Shown here: positions 12,590 through 22,815 of the stretch, piece by piece
Numbering within the stretch: position 1 is the first letter of the stretch
How the letters are laid out: every line of letters starts with the position of its first letter
Assembly (NCBI GenBank): GCA_023974075.1
Contig: CM043807.1
Coordinates: 9,415,676-9,479,675 of the forward strand
Reading direction: 5' to 3'
Length of the DNA stretch: 64,000 nt
From: Chaenocephalus aceratus
Lineage: Eukaryota; Chordata; Actinopteri; Perciformes; Channichthyidae
Translations under genes and position numbers: made by a program
Notes under the pieces: generated by a model
Databases searched by the model: none
Seen by the model: only the letters and a program-made list of their open reading frames with translations
Told to the model about the DNA's origin: nothing

Positions 12590-12890
12590 ATGTCGTCGGT
12601 AGTATGGGACTATTTCAAAGTTTCAGAGTTAGATAGTTCGCTTGCTATTTGTATTAACAAATGCAATGCAGAAGTTCCACGAGGAGGGAAAAAGGCAACG
12701 AGCTATAATACTTCCAACCTGATTAGTCACCTGAAACATCGCCATCGCTACGATGGTGTGTTAAAAGCGTACGAAGACGCCTGCGCTGCTAAACTAGCGG
12801 CGAGTCCAAAGCCAGCTGCAAAGGCACCGGGGCTTTTACCTATCGACGAGGCTTTTGAAAAAGGCAAGAAGTTTGCCAGAGTAATGCCAG
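12590..12890 (+). pseudogene. BED zinc-finger first exon of a hAT transposase
   Basis: The frame from ATG 12590 begins MSSVVWDYFKVSE, and a BED-type finger follows with the aromatic W/F start, Cys pair CINKC, and NTSNLISHLKHRH providing the His pair. A splice donor (CCAG before GTAATA) occurs at about 12890-12891, so residues to about 100 would be exon and the rest intron. BED fingers are DNA-binding domains at the N-terminus of hAT transposases and ZBED proteins. The Cys pair is spaced by three residues rather than the usual two. The RNase-H-like catalytic domain and dimerisation domain are absent from the element. No sign of host domestication. Confidence 0.65.
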
Positions 12891-13161
12891 GTAATAGTTG
12901 TTTCCATTTATTAATATGGACCACTCATTGTTCAGGGAAACACAATGTCATTGTCATTGACATTGACTGATTGACTCAATTATATTTATTTGGGAAAATA
13001 AATATGGTCACTTTGAAGAGTCAAAACTGTTCTTGGCTTTGTTTTGTTCATAGTAGTAATGCTCATGTCATTTGCTCACTACTAGTCTTTTTTTTTACCA
13101 CCAGGTGTGCAAAAACTATAGGTTACTTACGTAACCCCAGACTCAGAGTAACATGAAGTGA

Positions 13162-13328
13162 GATGTCTCACTATGGGATGCGCCTCATCGCGGAGCAAAC
13201 AGAAGCATCAATCTCATTACGCCAATCCTGATTGGCCGGTGATTCTTGATGCCAACGTCAGGGGAAATCACCCCCGATAAGTAGCCTGTGCCACGACGCA
13301 TTCAAAATAAGCACCTCTTCTCGCTTCA
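13162..13328. repeat. Inverted terminal repeat arm of the DIRS element (3' side)
   Basis: Reverse-complementary to 18234-18401 with a few substitutions and a small indel near the inner end. Shared landmarks are GATGCGCCTCATCGCGGAGC and GTAATGAGATTGATG (in the right arm's + strand). Confidence 0.85.
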
Positions 13329-13350
13329 CCGTAGCAAGGAGGGCCGTCTG

Positions 13351-13449
13351 GTGAGACATCTCACTTCATGTTACTCTGAGCACTGGGGTTACGTAAGTAA
13401 CCTATTGTTCTCATTTATAACACTCCGTTCGATGTCTCACTATGGGATA
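13351..13449. repeat. Internal complementary region of the DIRS element
   Basis: The first half pairs with the element's left outer end and the second half with its right outer end, so the region reads as a junction of the two termini. It is thought to serve as template for rebuilding the ends during replication. Confidence 0.85.
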
Positions 13450-13506
13450 TTGTAGCTCCCGTATTGCCAGACGAGCTTATCTCGAAGATCACCGATCAAC
13501 CAGAAT

Positions 13507-14125
13507 TTAACAGGTGGAGTCCCGACTCAACAAGGTGCCCAGCACTGCTCGGGTCACGCTTGGAGCGGAGACGTCCAGCCTGCAAAAGCAGACAACAGTG
13601 AGCGGCGAAGACCCGCTTGCCGCTGCACAGATGTCTTGGATGGGAGACATCCTGGACAGAGCCCAGGATGTAGCCAGACCCTGATTTGAAAGAGCTCGCG
13701 GACCCGAAGGTGCCTGCAAACTCTGACTCACAAGGGTCTCAAAGCAATAGCCTCCACACGACAGTGGGAGAACCGTTGCTTAGTAACCGGCTTGCCCCCC
13801 TTTAAGGGTTAGCCCAGGACACCAGGAGTTGGTCATTATGACAAACACCCCTGATCTGTCCATACAGGTGCGTAAGCACAAACTGGACACAGCAAATCCC
13901 ACTGCTGTTCCACGTAGGGACCCAGCGGCTGAGGAAATGTCACAATATCCATTGGGTACATGTACAGACAGTGTCTGAAAACATTACTGGCTCGCCTGGC
14001 GGAAGCCATGGTCAGTAACCGCACTATGTTAGAGAGACCTGGTGTAGGAATCTCTCGCACTCTGAATAGTGTTAACACCCTATGAGGGAGTCTCACTATA
14101 TTCAGGTTGCACCACTCACGGGCCA
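13507..14125 (-). pseudogene. Tyrosine recombinase remnants of the DIRS element
   Basis: Two pieces are recognisable. The upstream piece (about 14125 to 13836) begins RLPHRVLTLFRVREIPTP, matching the start of DIRS recombinases in fish. The downstream piece (13731-13507) contains TSWALSRMSPIQDICAAAS and VVCFCRLDVSAP, matching the recombinase C-terminus. The middle, where the Arg-His-Arg residues should be, is missing or unreadable, and the total length is about 200 codons, well below a full recombinase. In relatives I recall the motif before RLDV as F-Y, where Tyr is probably the nucleophile; here it is Cys. Not functional. Confidence 0.6.
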
Positions 14126-14968
14126 GGCCCATAAGGCCAAGCGCTCTGGGTGTGGGTGAAAAATCTCACCCCCCGCCTGGGACAGTATGCTCCTGTGTAG
14201 TGGGAGCTGCCATGGCTGCCCGCACAGCAGCTGATAAATCTCCGCCAGCCAGTACATAGCTGGCCAGTGCGGAGCTATCAGAATAAGTGTGTGGCGTTGT
14301 TCCCTCACTCTTGCCAGAGTCTGGGGAATCAAAGCCAAGTGTGGGAACGCGTACAGAAGGCCCGAAGGCCAAACGTGTGCGAGTGCGTCCACGCCTAACG
14401 GTGCGTTTAGGTCGCGCATCGAAAAGAACAGCTGACACTGAGCATTTTCTCTTGAAGCGAACAGATCCACCGTGGCTCTGCCATAACGCACCCACAGCTG
14501 GCTCACAATCCTTGGATGTAGAGTCCAGTCTGCATAAAGTGGTGTACCTCTGGACAGCAGATCTGCCCCGAGGTTCGACACACCCGGTACGTGCGTCGCT
14601 CTCAGGGAGAGGAGACGCCCGCTGCTCCATAGGATCAGTTTGCGTGCCAGCATGTGTAACTGGAGAGAACGCAAACTCCCCTGGCGGTTTATATACGATA
14701 TTGTCGTCGTATTGTCTGTCCTCACGAGGACATGGTGTCCTCTGAGAAAAGGCAGGAAGTGTTTTAGGGTGAGGCACACCGCTAAAAGCTCCAGGTAATT
14801 TATGTGTGCCCGCTGGAGGTCTCTACTCCAGAGACCCCTCACCGAGCGGCCTTCATAAATACCTCCCCAACCTGTCAGACATGTGTCTGTGGTGACCACC
14901 CTCCGTGAAAGGACAGCACCCATAGGCACGCCCCGTACTAGAAAAGTCGGGTGCAGCCAGTGGCCCAT
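14102..14968 (-). CDS. RNase H and Dam-like methyltransferase region of the DIRS pol
   Basis: The open frame of 288 residues contains an RNase H domain with all four expected acidic positions: Asp in TTDTCLTGWGG, Glu in NYLELLAVCL, Asp in LVRTDNTTT, Asp in NLGADLLSRG. It is followed by the region VDLFASRENAQCQ...YAFPHLALIPQ, the Dam-like methyltransferase segment of DIRS pol, ending at HPHPERLALWAWPVSG. It is in a different frame from the RT piece. The RT thumb and connection region that should precede it (roughly 90 codons) is missing, so this is a fragment of a broken polyprotein rather than a separate gene. Confidence 0.75.
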   Translation of the reverse strand: MGHWLHPTFLVRGVPMGAVLSRRVVTTDTCLTGWGGIYEGRSVRGLWSRDLQRAHINYLELLAVCLTLKHFLPFLRGHHVLVRTDNTTTISYINRQGSLRSLQLHMLARKLILWSSGRLLSLRATHVPGVSNLGADLLSRGTPLYADWTLHPRIVSQLWVRYGRATVDLFASRENAQCQLFFSMRDLNAPLGVDALAHVWPSGLLYAFPHLALIPQTLARVREQRHTLILIAPHWPAMYWLAEIYQLLCGQPWQLPLHRSILSQAGGEIFHPHPERLALWAWPVSGAT

Positions 14969-16004
14969 TTGTCTGCGTAATAGCCTCGTGCTCCGACTGT
15001 GCGAGAAGCAGCCAGTCGTCCAGGTAGGTCGCCAAGCGAATACCCTGTTGTCTTAACGGGGCTATCGCGGCTTCCATACATCGTACAAACACTCTTGGAC
15101 TGAGAGACAGGCCGAAGGGAAGTACTCTGTATTCGTAACAGATCCCCTGAAATGCGAATCTCAGATATTTCCTGTGTGGATAATATACTGGGACGTGGAA
15201 ATACGCATCTTTCAGGTCGACTGATGTAAACCAATCATCTTGTCGCACGAGACGCAGCAGAGATGTGTGAGTGAGCATTCTGAATTTATATCTTTTTAGA
15301 TATCTGTTCAGAACCCTCAAATCCAGTATTGGCCGGATTCCGTTCCCTCCTCGTTTGGGGACGAGGAAGTACTTGGAATAAAAACCACTCTGACTCTGCT
15401 CGGCAGGTACAACAGATATAGCTCTCTTTTCTAGAAGTGAGAGGATCTCTCTCTCTAGAATATGGGCTGACTCTCCTCGGGCTTGTGAATACAAAATGCC
15501 CGAGAAACGAGGGGGGGTGACAGCGAATTGGAGCCTGTAACCCCGTGTTACTGTCTTGAAAACCCAAGCAGATGTTGCGAGCATCTTCCACTGTGTGCTC
15601 CTTAGAGCCAGCGGAGATGTCACCTCTCTTGCCCTCTGAGACTCTGTTTGTTGTGTTATGGGGCCCTCTAGTGTCTGAACACGGTGGTACCCCATTTCAA
15701 CAGTCCCCACCGTTACTGCGCACGCACGTGGCGGTGGCTTCACGGACCCGTCAATTATCCGTTCTTTGAGAGAAGACGTAGCTGCTCTTGAAAGGGAAAG
15801 GATTGACGGGCCGCTCTTTACAGCTCTAGCCGGCACTGCGTGCGCACGTGGCGGTAGTGCCCTTAAAGCCCCAACCGGCACTGCGCATGCGCGTGGCGGT
15901 GGTGCCTTCACAGACCTGTTTATTATCCGCCTTTTGAGAGAGGCCGTAGCTGCTCTCAGAAGGGGATTTATGGTTAACGGACTGTTTATTGTTTTTCTTT
16001 TCAT
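14853..16004 (-). CDS. DIRS reverse transcriptase (C-terminally truncated)
   Basis: The open frame of 383 residues holds an RT fingers-palm region: YFLVPKRGGNGIRPILDLRV, motif A SVDLKDAYFHVPV, RVLPFGLSLSPRVF, and the catalytic YLDDWLLLAQS. In DIRS elements the YxDD box is typically followed by W, as here. After SEHEAITQTNG the homology stops abruptly and the frame runs out in unrelated sequence, marking an internal deletion that joins RT to the RNase H region in another frame. The N-terminal 100 residues are repetitive (PPPRACAV, LKERII, LKRRII). RT would copy the element's RNA in the nucleus; this copy cannot encode a complete enzyme. Confidence 0.8.
   Translation of the reverse strand: MKRKTINSPLTINPLLRAATASLKRRIINRSVKAPPPRACAVPVGALRALPPRAHAVPARAVKSGPSILSLSRAATSSLKERIIDGSVKPPPRACAVTVGTVEMGYHRVQTLEGPITQQTESQRAREVTSPLALRSTQWKMLATSAWVFKTVTRGYRLQFAVTPPRFSGILYSQARGESAHILEREILSLLEKRAISVVPAEQSQSGFYSKYFLVPKRGGNGIRPILDLRVLNRYLKRYKFRMLTHTSLLRLVRQDDWFTSVDLKDAYFHVPVYYPHRKYLRFAFQGICYEYRVLPFGLSLSPRVFVRCMEAAIAPLRQQGIRLATYLDDWLLLAQSEHEAITQTNGPLAAPDFSSTGRAYGCCPFTEGGHHRHMSDRLGRYL
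15715..15965. repeat. Imperfect tandem repeats in the DIRS RT 5' region
   Basis: The block ACTGCGYRYGCRCGTGGCGGT occurs three times (about 15716, 15834 and 15881), and a block containing TTATCCG...TTTTGAGAGA...CGTAGCTGCTCT occurs twice (about 15756 and 15923). They produce the repeated Ala/Arg/Pro peptides at the start of the RT frame. Confidence 0.7.
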
Positions 16005-16197
16005 TTTTTTTGAGCTGCGCCCTTGGCCGAGGCCTGGATGCGTCAGCGAAAAATGGTTTATTTAAACAATAATGATGTGACATGTGTTTTGTGCGGACTT
16101 GAGGATGGCGTTGAGGCATCTCTCGAGGCAGCGGGAACACAATTCGAGCCGGAGAAGGAACTTCCAGCTCTGTCACAGAGGGGAGAAGGAGGGGCTG

Positions 16198-17829
16198 TCA
16201 TGCCGCTCGCTTCTTCCTCCTTGATTGCTGGCCGAAATTCTGGGTTGGCTGCGCCTGGGCTGCAGCCGGGACCGGAGATTTTCTAGACCAACTCGCCCTC
16301 GTCTCCTGCCTGGGCTGGGGACTCGGGGAGGACTGCGACCTCTGCTGATCTGGTACTCTAGATCCAGCAGGGTTCAGAGCAGCTTGGGCGAAGGGTCGCT
16401 GTTGCGGAGGCAGCGGCTGGACCCTTCGATGGAGACAGAGGTGGAGGGCCTCGTCTTCCTTCTTTTTCGACTCGCACTTCCTCTGCATGGAAGCGAGAGC
16501 GGAGCCGAAAATCCCCTCGGGAACGATGGGCATATCCAGCACATCTTCTTTTTCCCGGTCTGGGAGGTTGGTGAGGTTGAGCCATCTAGCTCTTTCCTGC
16601 ACCACCATGATCCCCATCACCTTGCCCGTGGCCTGGACGGCGCAGCGTTGGACACGGAGACAAATGTCTGTGACCGCGGCCATCTCGTCCAGAGTGGCCG
16701 GTCCAGAATCGCTCGACAGATCCTCACAGAGCTCCGCTTGGTACGCGGTTAGCATCGAGGAAACGTTCAGAGCTCTGGCGGACAATGCTGCAGCCTTGTA
16801 GGCCCGTTCCGTCATGGTCGACTGGAATCGGTCTGTTTTTGCTGGCAGCGTGGGGTTCCTGCTCGGTGACGGGCCCATCCTCGGTAGGAGGTGGGCTGCC
16901 ACCAGCGGTTCCATAGGCGGTATGTGGAGCAGGCCGAGCCTCTCCATACCGTCACAGTCAAGGGAGGAGGCACCCTGGATTGGGGCCTTGTTGCTAAAGG
17001 GCCGGTCTCTCCACGAGACCGACACCTCGTCCAACATCTCCGGGAAGACCGGGAGGAGTTGCCTCTTCGTCCTCGTTGTTTGGAAAAACAGTTTTCCTTC
17101 ATAACGGGACCTGGAGGTCTCCTTGGCCACTTCGGGCCATGGGATGTCTAGTCTGGCCGCAGCACGTTGACACACGGCTTGTAGGTCCCTGCTGAGACAG
17201 GGCGAAGCTGGTGTGCTATCGCCCGAGAGAGCAGCCATCGCTCCAGGCTTTGCAGCCTGAGCTGGTGACATGAAGACGTCGTCTTCCTGCTCGTCCGAAT
17301 CAGACAGGAGGAACTCAGAGGCATCCTCTTCGTCCTCCATGTAATTTAATTCCAAGACATCCTCCGCGGGTGAAACCATGGTGAGGTCCAGTCGGGAGCC
17401 CCAGCTTGGTATAGCGTGGGGTCCCGTTCCCGCGTCCTTTGCCGCCACCGGGGCCCGGCCTGATATGGCGCGGGAAACCGGTTCCGCGGCTGCCGCGGTT
17501 GATGAGCCCCAGGCCGTGAAGGCGAGGGGCTCAGTCTCTGCGGCGGACGCCCCCGTGTCTTGGTTGCCAGCCGGCCAACCAGTGGACATGAGGGGATCCT
17601 GTCCCGACAGGCTAGCTTGTCGTGCTAACCGTCGGCGAAGGCTCTTTATGGTGAGGCGGGCACAATGCCCGCACGAGCCGGGGTCGTCGATAGCCTCCTG
17701 GGCGTGTTCCAGCCCGAGGCAGGACGAGCAGACCTGGTGTGAGTCTGTGCCTGCTATCTTCAACCCGCAGTCGCAGAACCGAGCCTTCGAGTCCCTGACT
17801 CCTCTGGTGTGAGGGAGAGAGGCGTCCAT
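16198..17829 (-). CDS. DIRS ORF1 (gag-like), apparently intact
   Basis: The open frame has 543 codons without interruption, starting MDASLPHTRG. The N-terminus has a Cys/His cluster: C19, C21, H31, C34, C37, H42, C53 and C56 (FCDCG, HQVCSSCLGLEH, CGHC), likely zinc-binding and characteristic of DIRS ORF1 proteins. An acidic segment (ELNYMEDEEDASEFLLSDSD) follows near residue 180, then a conserved central region and a Gln/Pro/Arg-rich basic tail ending in RRKKRAA. The role is assumed to be RNA binding and particle assembly. It is the first ORF from the element's 5' side and the best preserved part, while RT and recombinase are broken. Confidence 0.8.
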   Translation of the reverse strand: MDASLPHTRGVRDSKARFCDCGLKIAGTDSHQVCSSCLGLEHAQEAIDDPGSCGHCARLTIKSLRRRLARQASLSGQDPLMSTGWPAGNQDTGASAAETEPLAFTAWGSSTAAAAEPVSRAISGRAPVAAKDAGTGPHAIPSWGSRLDLTMVSPAEDVLELNYMEDEEDASEFLLSDSDEQEDDVFMSPAQAAKPGAMAALSGDSTPASPCLSRDLQAVCQRAAARLDIPWPEVAKETSRSRYEGKLFFQTTRTKRQLLPVFPEMLDEVSVSWRDRPFSNKAPIQGASSLDCDGMERLGLLHIPPMEPLVAAHLLPRMGPSPSRNPTLPAKTDRFQSTMTERAYKAAALSARALNVSSMLTAYQAELCEDLSSDSGPATLDEMAAVTDICLRVQRCAVQATGKVMGIMVVQERARWLNLTNLPDREKEDVLDMPIVPEGIFGSALASMQRKCESKKKEDEALHLCLHRRVQPLPPQQRPFAQAALNPAGSRVPDQQRSQSSPSPQPRQETRASWSRKSPVPAAAQAQPTQNFGQQSRRKKRAA

Positions 17830-18233
17830 GGAAAGGACCCGCTCTTAACAGGTATGTCGAAAAAAGTGTCCCAAACTGTCCTTTATCCGGAGAAAAAGGT
17901 AGTGTGGGTCTTTTCCTCTCAAAGAATATTACCTGGTGTGGCAATATCTTTTTTAAATCCTTTTATCCTCCGGGGAAGAAAAAAGAATAAAAAACGTCCT
18001 CACTACCGTGGTGTCGGCAGTGAGGGAAAAAAGCACAAGCTAGCAACTGGTGTGTTGCTAACTTGCAAGTCAAAATCTTACCTTACTTTCAGAGGAAGAA
18101 ATCGGCGAGGTTGACTATGGTACTTCTTCTGAAAGAGAATAGGGTAGCCGGCTAACGCCCGTCGACCGAAAATTTGCTTGGGTTCAGTCTGTGGACTGTT
18201 AAGCTAGCCCGGCTACCGTTCGAGATGTGCTCT

Positions 18234-18401
18234 GAAGCGAGAAGAGGTGTTTGAATGACGCATGCGTCGTGGCGCAGGCTACTTATAGGGGGTGATTTCC
18301 CCTGACGTTGGCGTCAAGAATCACCGGCCAATCAGGATTGGCGTAATGAGATTGATGCTTCTGTTTGCTCCGCGATGAGGCGCATCCCATAGTGAGACAT
18401 C
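18234..18401. repeat. Inverted terminal repeat arm of the DIRS element (5' side)
   Basis: Partner of 13162-13328. The outermost bases to 18425 are matched only by the internal complementary region. Confidence 0.85.
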
Positions 18402-18545
18402 GAACGGAGTGTTATGAATGAGAACTCCAGGTACATTTAATATATATATATATTATATTATTATCGGTTATCGGTATCGGTCTTGAGAAGCAGGAAGTTA
18501 TCTGTATCGGTATCGGTTTCAAAAAACCAATATCGTGCATCCCTA

Positions 18546-18553
18546 GCTAGAAG
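18546..18553. repeat. Right target-site duplication of the hAT
   Basis: GCTAGAAG, paired with GATAGAAG at 12211-12218. Confidence 0.7.
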
Positions 18554-21500
18554 ATATTACTTTGTTAACTCGAGGGGTTACTGTGTTATTTTCCATTTGT
18601 ATTATAATTCATTGTTTACAAACTTTACAGCCATTCAGTTTTTGGAAGAAACAATGTGTTCCTCAGAAAATCCTCCTGCTGTGTTTGCTAGAATCTTCGT
18701 TCCAAAGGGAACGTATGTTGTTTTACTGAGTCAGGATCATTTGTCCTTGTCTTGTTGACAGCATGTTTATAATCCATGTCCTGCAGCCATATTCTGTTGG
18801 TGGTACAGTGTTACATGGAAAGCTGCATCTGGACGTAGCTGGAAAACACAAATATTTGACATTTTGAGAAACAACTGGCTAGCCTTTCACACAAACATCT
18901 GCACTGGCCAAACAGGACTTATTTCTGTTGGAACGGTGCATATTGCCAAATATCATCATCCCTGTGTCAGATGGGAACTTTTTCGATATATTTTGTCTGT
19001 AGTTTCATATTTTGTGGGTAGAGAGAAGGTTTGAAAAAAGACTGGCGACTTAATTTAGTCTCTTGTCACTTCGTATTTCACATCTCTTTTCATAATATCA
19101 TCATCACATTAGCTCTCTTTAAACCCATAAACACTCACTCAGACATACTCATTCGCCATCAGACACAAACCAGTCCTTGTTAGGTACGAGTGTTTCTGCC
19201 ATGCTGAGTCAATGATGCCATGCTGGGGTTTGGCTGCTAATGTCTTTCCCAGCCAGACCTTTTGTGAATCAGGCCGGCCAAATGACACCCGAGAGCTTTG
19301 GATCGCCTGGTGAAGACATCACCCATTTTAAAGTCTGAACAGCCTGATTGTTTCCACTGAAGCACTCGTATAGTCTCACTTTATTCCAACGTTAATCTGC
19401 ATTATAATAAAATCTGCATTCACACATAATAGGATCTGCCAGTAACAATGGTACATTTCAAAATGAAGGAAACTCAATAACCTTCTTAGCCAACATCTCA
19501 AAAATAGTTTTGTTTAGATTTGAGTGCATGGAGGCTTTAATACATTGTAATTGTTTCAATTTTATGCCTACTACTTTGCCCCTTTCACTTAACAAAACAC
19601 ATCTGGGGAAAAAACATAAATCAATCAATCTGTGTAGTCAGTAAATCTGATCCAGGCTTTGCAGAATAAATGCCATTTGATCGTTTACTGCATCAGCATT
19701 CTTTTAAATCATATCAAATGTTTTGCTCAACCCTTCCACATGATAGCTGTTGAATAGGAAACAGATTAACCCGGAGAGGACCATTTGAATAGAATGGTGC
19801 AGAAGGACTGGTAACTCTCTTTTAATCTGAAGATCATAATGGTCTGTTATCAGATTCAATTTAAGGAAAAATGTATTTGTTTTAAGTCCAAGGGGGAGAA
19901 TAAAAAAAAATCTCAAGGAAAATATTATGTTAACAGTTTTACGAGGTTAATTTGAATAGCATGCATTTTACTGTGTCTTCTGATCCGTATCAAAACGGGT
20001 CATTAATGAACTCACTTTGGTAGGATGCGCCGATTCAAAAATGACACTACTAGCACACTACAACCACTCATCTTTCTGCACTGATTTGGCAGCTTGTTTA
20101 AAAGCCTTCATGCAAATGTTCACCATATGTGCCTTTTTATTTGTATTGGCTACTGCTGCTCTTGCTATTAGCAAAAGCCTTTGTGCATCATGTTTGTATT
20201 TCAGGCTACAATGCTGAGTTTCTGCAGCACGTCACAGCGCATTACTCCCTTCATTTTTGTTACGTGACGTGAGGGATTCTGACATAATTTGTCCTGTTCA
20301 GGTGGATTCGCCACCCTCCAAAAATGCTGATTTAGGCTCTTCCTTTGCTGTCATGATGGATTAATGCAACCTCTAAATAGGGTCCATCATTTAAGTCTGG
20401 ATTATGAAGAATCATGCCCGCTTCGCTGACACTGAGGAAAATACCTGTTTGAACATGCAGACAAAATACATATAAAAACGTTGTCCAAGAGAATAAATTA
20501 GCTGCATTATAGAGTAGTGAGGGAAATACAGCTGTGGGCAGGATGGTCTGTGTTTCTCCCAGTGTTGAAATTAAATTAAAACAGTAAAAGACCCGAAAAT
20601 AGCCACAATATAAGGAACGTTTTAATGTTGAGAAACTCACAGCTGAAAATAATTCAGCTTCTTATTAATAATTTGTGAAAGACTGGAGTGTTTCATTACA
20701 TAGACGTAAAAATAAATAAAGTGCCTTGATCCTTTGATGGTTTGTAATTTCAACAGCTCATCCAAAAGTGAAGGTCCAATCACAAAACATGTGTCTGGTG
20801 TTAGGTAATGGTAGAGGAGGGCAAAGTGAAATGTATCCCAGGCTGCTTTAAATCATATAAAGCTGCTTCCTCAGTCAGTGATTAATTTCCATGACAGAGA
20901 TCTGTAAAGCATCAGTTGTTGTGCCTCGTGAATATAGAATATTCAACTTTTCCAAAGTCCTATACGCTTCTATGAATATAGATTTCCATCCTTGTGTATA
21001 ATTGTTGACGGTTTTGGCAGAAGCGCACTATTAAACCGTCGTAGGCAAACTGAACTGAGATACACAGTTTGGAGGATCAATAGCAACTGTAAATGGACCA
21101 CAGTTTTAACACTAAACTGTACTATGTTTCCATAACATTTAATTATAACATTTAGGGAGAATGTATAGATAAGTAAATCTCAAAGCTTTCATTTAAGAAC
21201 TTGCCAGCTAACATAAACTTGAAGTCTTTGTTGGCTGCTTGGCCGGTCACCTCAGCACAGTAAATCAAAAACAGACTGAAATGGAAAGAAAGAAAAATGC
21301 CCAAAAAACATATCCAAACCAATGCAAGAGATTAATGAAGTCTTGGGAAGGCCCAGTAAGTCCTTGTACGAGCAGAAACTTGTGTTGCAGCCCTTCATTA
21401 ACTCTAAATTGCAGATTTGTGGACATGGGTAATGAGAAAATGATGTGCTGCCACAGTAAAAGAGTTATTTGACAGCAGCATATATTCCACACCAAATGTT

Positions 21501-22070
21501 TATGTGTTCATCATATAAAAATAGGTAACTGGCAGCTAAGCTTATAGGGGAATAAAGCAGTTTAGGTCAAAGTGACAATTAGGGTTTGGTACCTCAAACC
21601 ACAGTGGTTAGAATTAAAGTTACAGACGTTATTAAAGAAGAAAAACAATTGGTCCCTCTGACCTCCAATTAAGGTCTCTCACAATGTTTAAGTGTTAAGT
21701 GCCTACTTTTTATTGTGTCTTCGACATAATCCTCTTGTGGTGTACAAATAAATTAAATAATAGAATATATTCCTTTTTCCTGGAATAATGGCCTCAATGG
21801 TTTGGAACAGAAAAAGTCTATGGTATTCCAAAACCGAACACCTGCCAATGGATGTCTGTATTTTCGTCTAATAAGCCTAAATTCCTCCACTCTGCATTTT
21901 TATAAGTGGTAGTCTTGTAGTAAAGTTCCAATAGAACACAATGGGCCCTTTCACACGTCCTTTGCCACGGATTTTTCAAACTTTTCAGTTTGATTCAAAG
22001 AAAAATTACAGGTGTGAAACCTTTCACAGACGACGGTGAGAAACAAATAGTTAAATCTTTCCAATGGAAG
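18554..22070. other. Intergenic sequence without a recognisable gene
   Basis: AT-rich, with scattered short frames lacking domains. No repeats with clear ends were identified by eye. Confidence 0.35.
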
Positions 22071-22529
22071 ATGTCAGGAAAATGTCAGGAGTTTGGAAGT
22101 ATTATAAAATTGAAAGCGAAGGCAGTGTAACAGCCAGATGCAATGTTTGCAAGGCGGAGGTTCCGCATGGTGGAAAGAACAGAGCTACGTTCAACACGAC
22201 CAATCTAATACGCTACCTGAGAAACAAACACCAACAACAACACGACGAGTACACAGCGGCCACTCAGGTAATGGCACTGAAACAACCAACACTTTCAGAA
22301 ACTTTCAAAAGGAAAGAGAAACTGCCCCAGAACAGTGAAAAGGCCAACACAATAACATCCAAGATAGCTGAATTCATCGCGTTGGATGACCAGCCGTTAT
22401 CTGTTACCTTTTTTTTCTCTTAATGCATTGCATAAAGATCGGATCGGGAAAAATCGGTATCGGCAGATTGTCAAAATCAAATGATCGGAATCGGATCGGG
22501 AGCAAAAAAAGGTGATCGGGACATCCCTA
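22071..22529 (+). mobile_element. 5'-truncated hAT derivative with a BED-finger ORF
   Basis: Homologous to the complete copy at 31633-32455 on the other strand. The right end matches exactly the family terminus (reverse complement of TAGGGATGTCCCGATC), ending at 22529. Homology on the left stops just before the second ATG at about 22082, so the left end and its duplication are missing. Confidence 0.75.
22082..22423 (+). CDS. BED zinc-finger-only ORF of a hAT deletion derivative
   Basis: An upstream in-frame ATG at 22064 exists, but homology with the second copy begins at MSGVWKYYKIES. The 113 residues contain a BED-like finger: Trp-Lys-Tyr start, CNVC pair, and NTTNLIRYLRNKH, where the usual first His is Tyr. 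The rest reaches the start of the transposase catalytic region (IAEFIALDDQPLSV) and then stops at FFFS after a T-rich run. The same truncation occurs in the copy at 31739-32083, so the shortened frame predates both insertions. It could bind the element ends without catalysis; whether it is expressed is unknown. Confidence 0.55.
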   Translation: MSGVWKYYKIESEGSVTARCNVCKAEVPHGGKNRATFNTTNLIRYLRNKHQQQHDEYTAATQVMALKQPTLSETFKRKEKLPQNSEKANTITSKIAEFIALDDQPLSVTFFFS

Positions 22530-22689
22530 ATCATTATAGTTATAAAAAAATAAGAGAATGAATGAAAAACAGGTATGAAATACTATATGACAGTAAAACA
22601 AGAATACAGTTTAAAAGGGGAGTGATTTGTAAAATATCCATAAAGAAAAAGAACATCTGCTTACAGTTCCATTTCAAATGGGTGTTGAG

Positions 22690-22815
22690 AGATCCATAGA
22701 TCTCTTCATGTTGCTCTCAAAGTGCACCAGATTGATACTTTTAACTTCAATATTTAAAAAAAAAATCTTCTCGGGGGAGCATGTCCCCGGACCCCCCATA
22801 GAGGATATTGGATCC
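22690..22815 (-). mobile_element. Fragment of the hAT family found complete at 52375-53467
   Basis: The reverse complement shares GGATCC, GGGGTCCGG, a poly-T run and ATCAATCTGGTGCACTTTGA with 52619-52700. The ends of the fragment are not clear. Confidence 0.55.

Larger units (their letters stand above)
13118..18425 (-). mobile_element. DIRS-like tyrosine-recombinase retrotransposon, internally decayed
   Basis: This is a 5.3-kb element in - orientation. Inverted terminal repeat arms lie at 13162-13328 and 18234-18401. An internal complementary region at 13351-13449 has two halves: 13351-13405 is the reverse complement of the outer left end (13118-13170), and 13407-13449 is the reverse complement of the outer right end (18383-18425). 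That layout is diagnostic of DIRS elements, which replicate through a circular intermediate. In - order the coding parts are a gag-like ORF, RT, RNase H, a Dam-like methyltransferase region and tyrosine recombinase remnants. No target duplication was found, as expected for recombinase-mediated insertion. It lies inside the hAT element. Confidence 0.9.
12219..18545 (+). mobile_element. hAT transposon carrying a BED-finger exon, split by a DIRS retrotransposon
   Basis: The ends read TAGTGGTGCAC at the left and the reverse complement of TAGGGATGCAC at the right, flanked by near-identical 8-bp repeats. Clusters of CCGATAAT/ATCGG motifs fill both subterminal zones (12262-12370 and 18465-18530), probably transposase-binding sites. 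Own sequence is 12219-13117 and 18426-18545; the rest is the DIRS insertion. Only the first transposase exon remains, so the element is non-autonomous. Confidence 0.8.

Noticed and set aside
16225..17812. Several + strand frames of 90-175 codons
   Set aside because: They are the complement of the well-supported DIRS ORF1 on the - strand.
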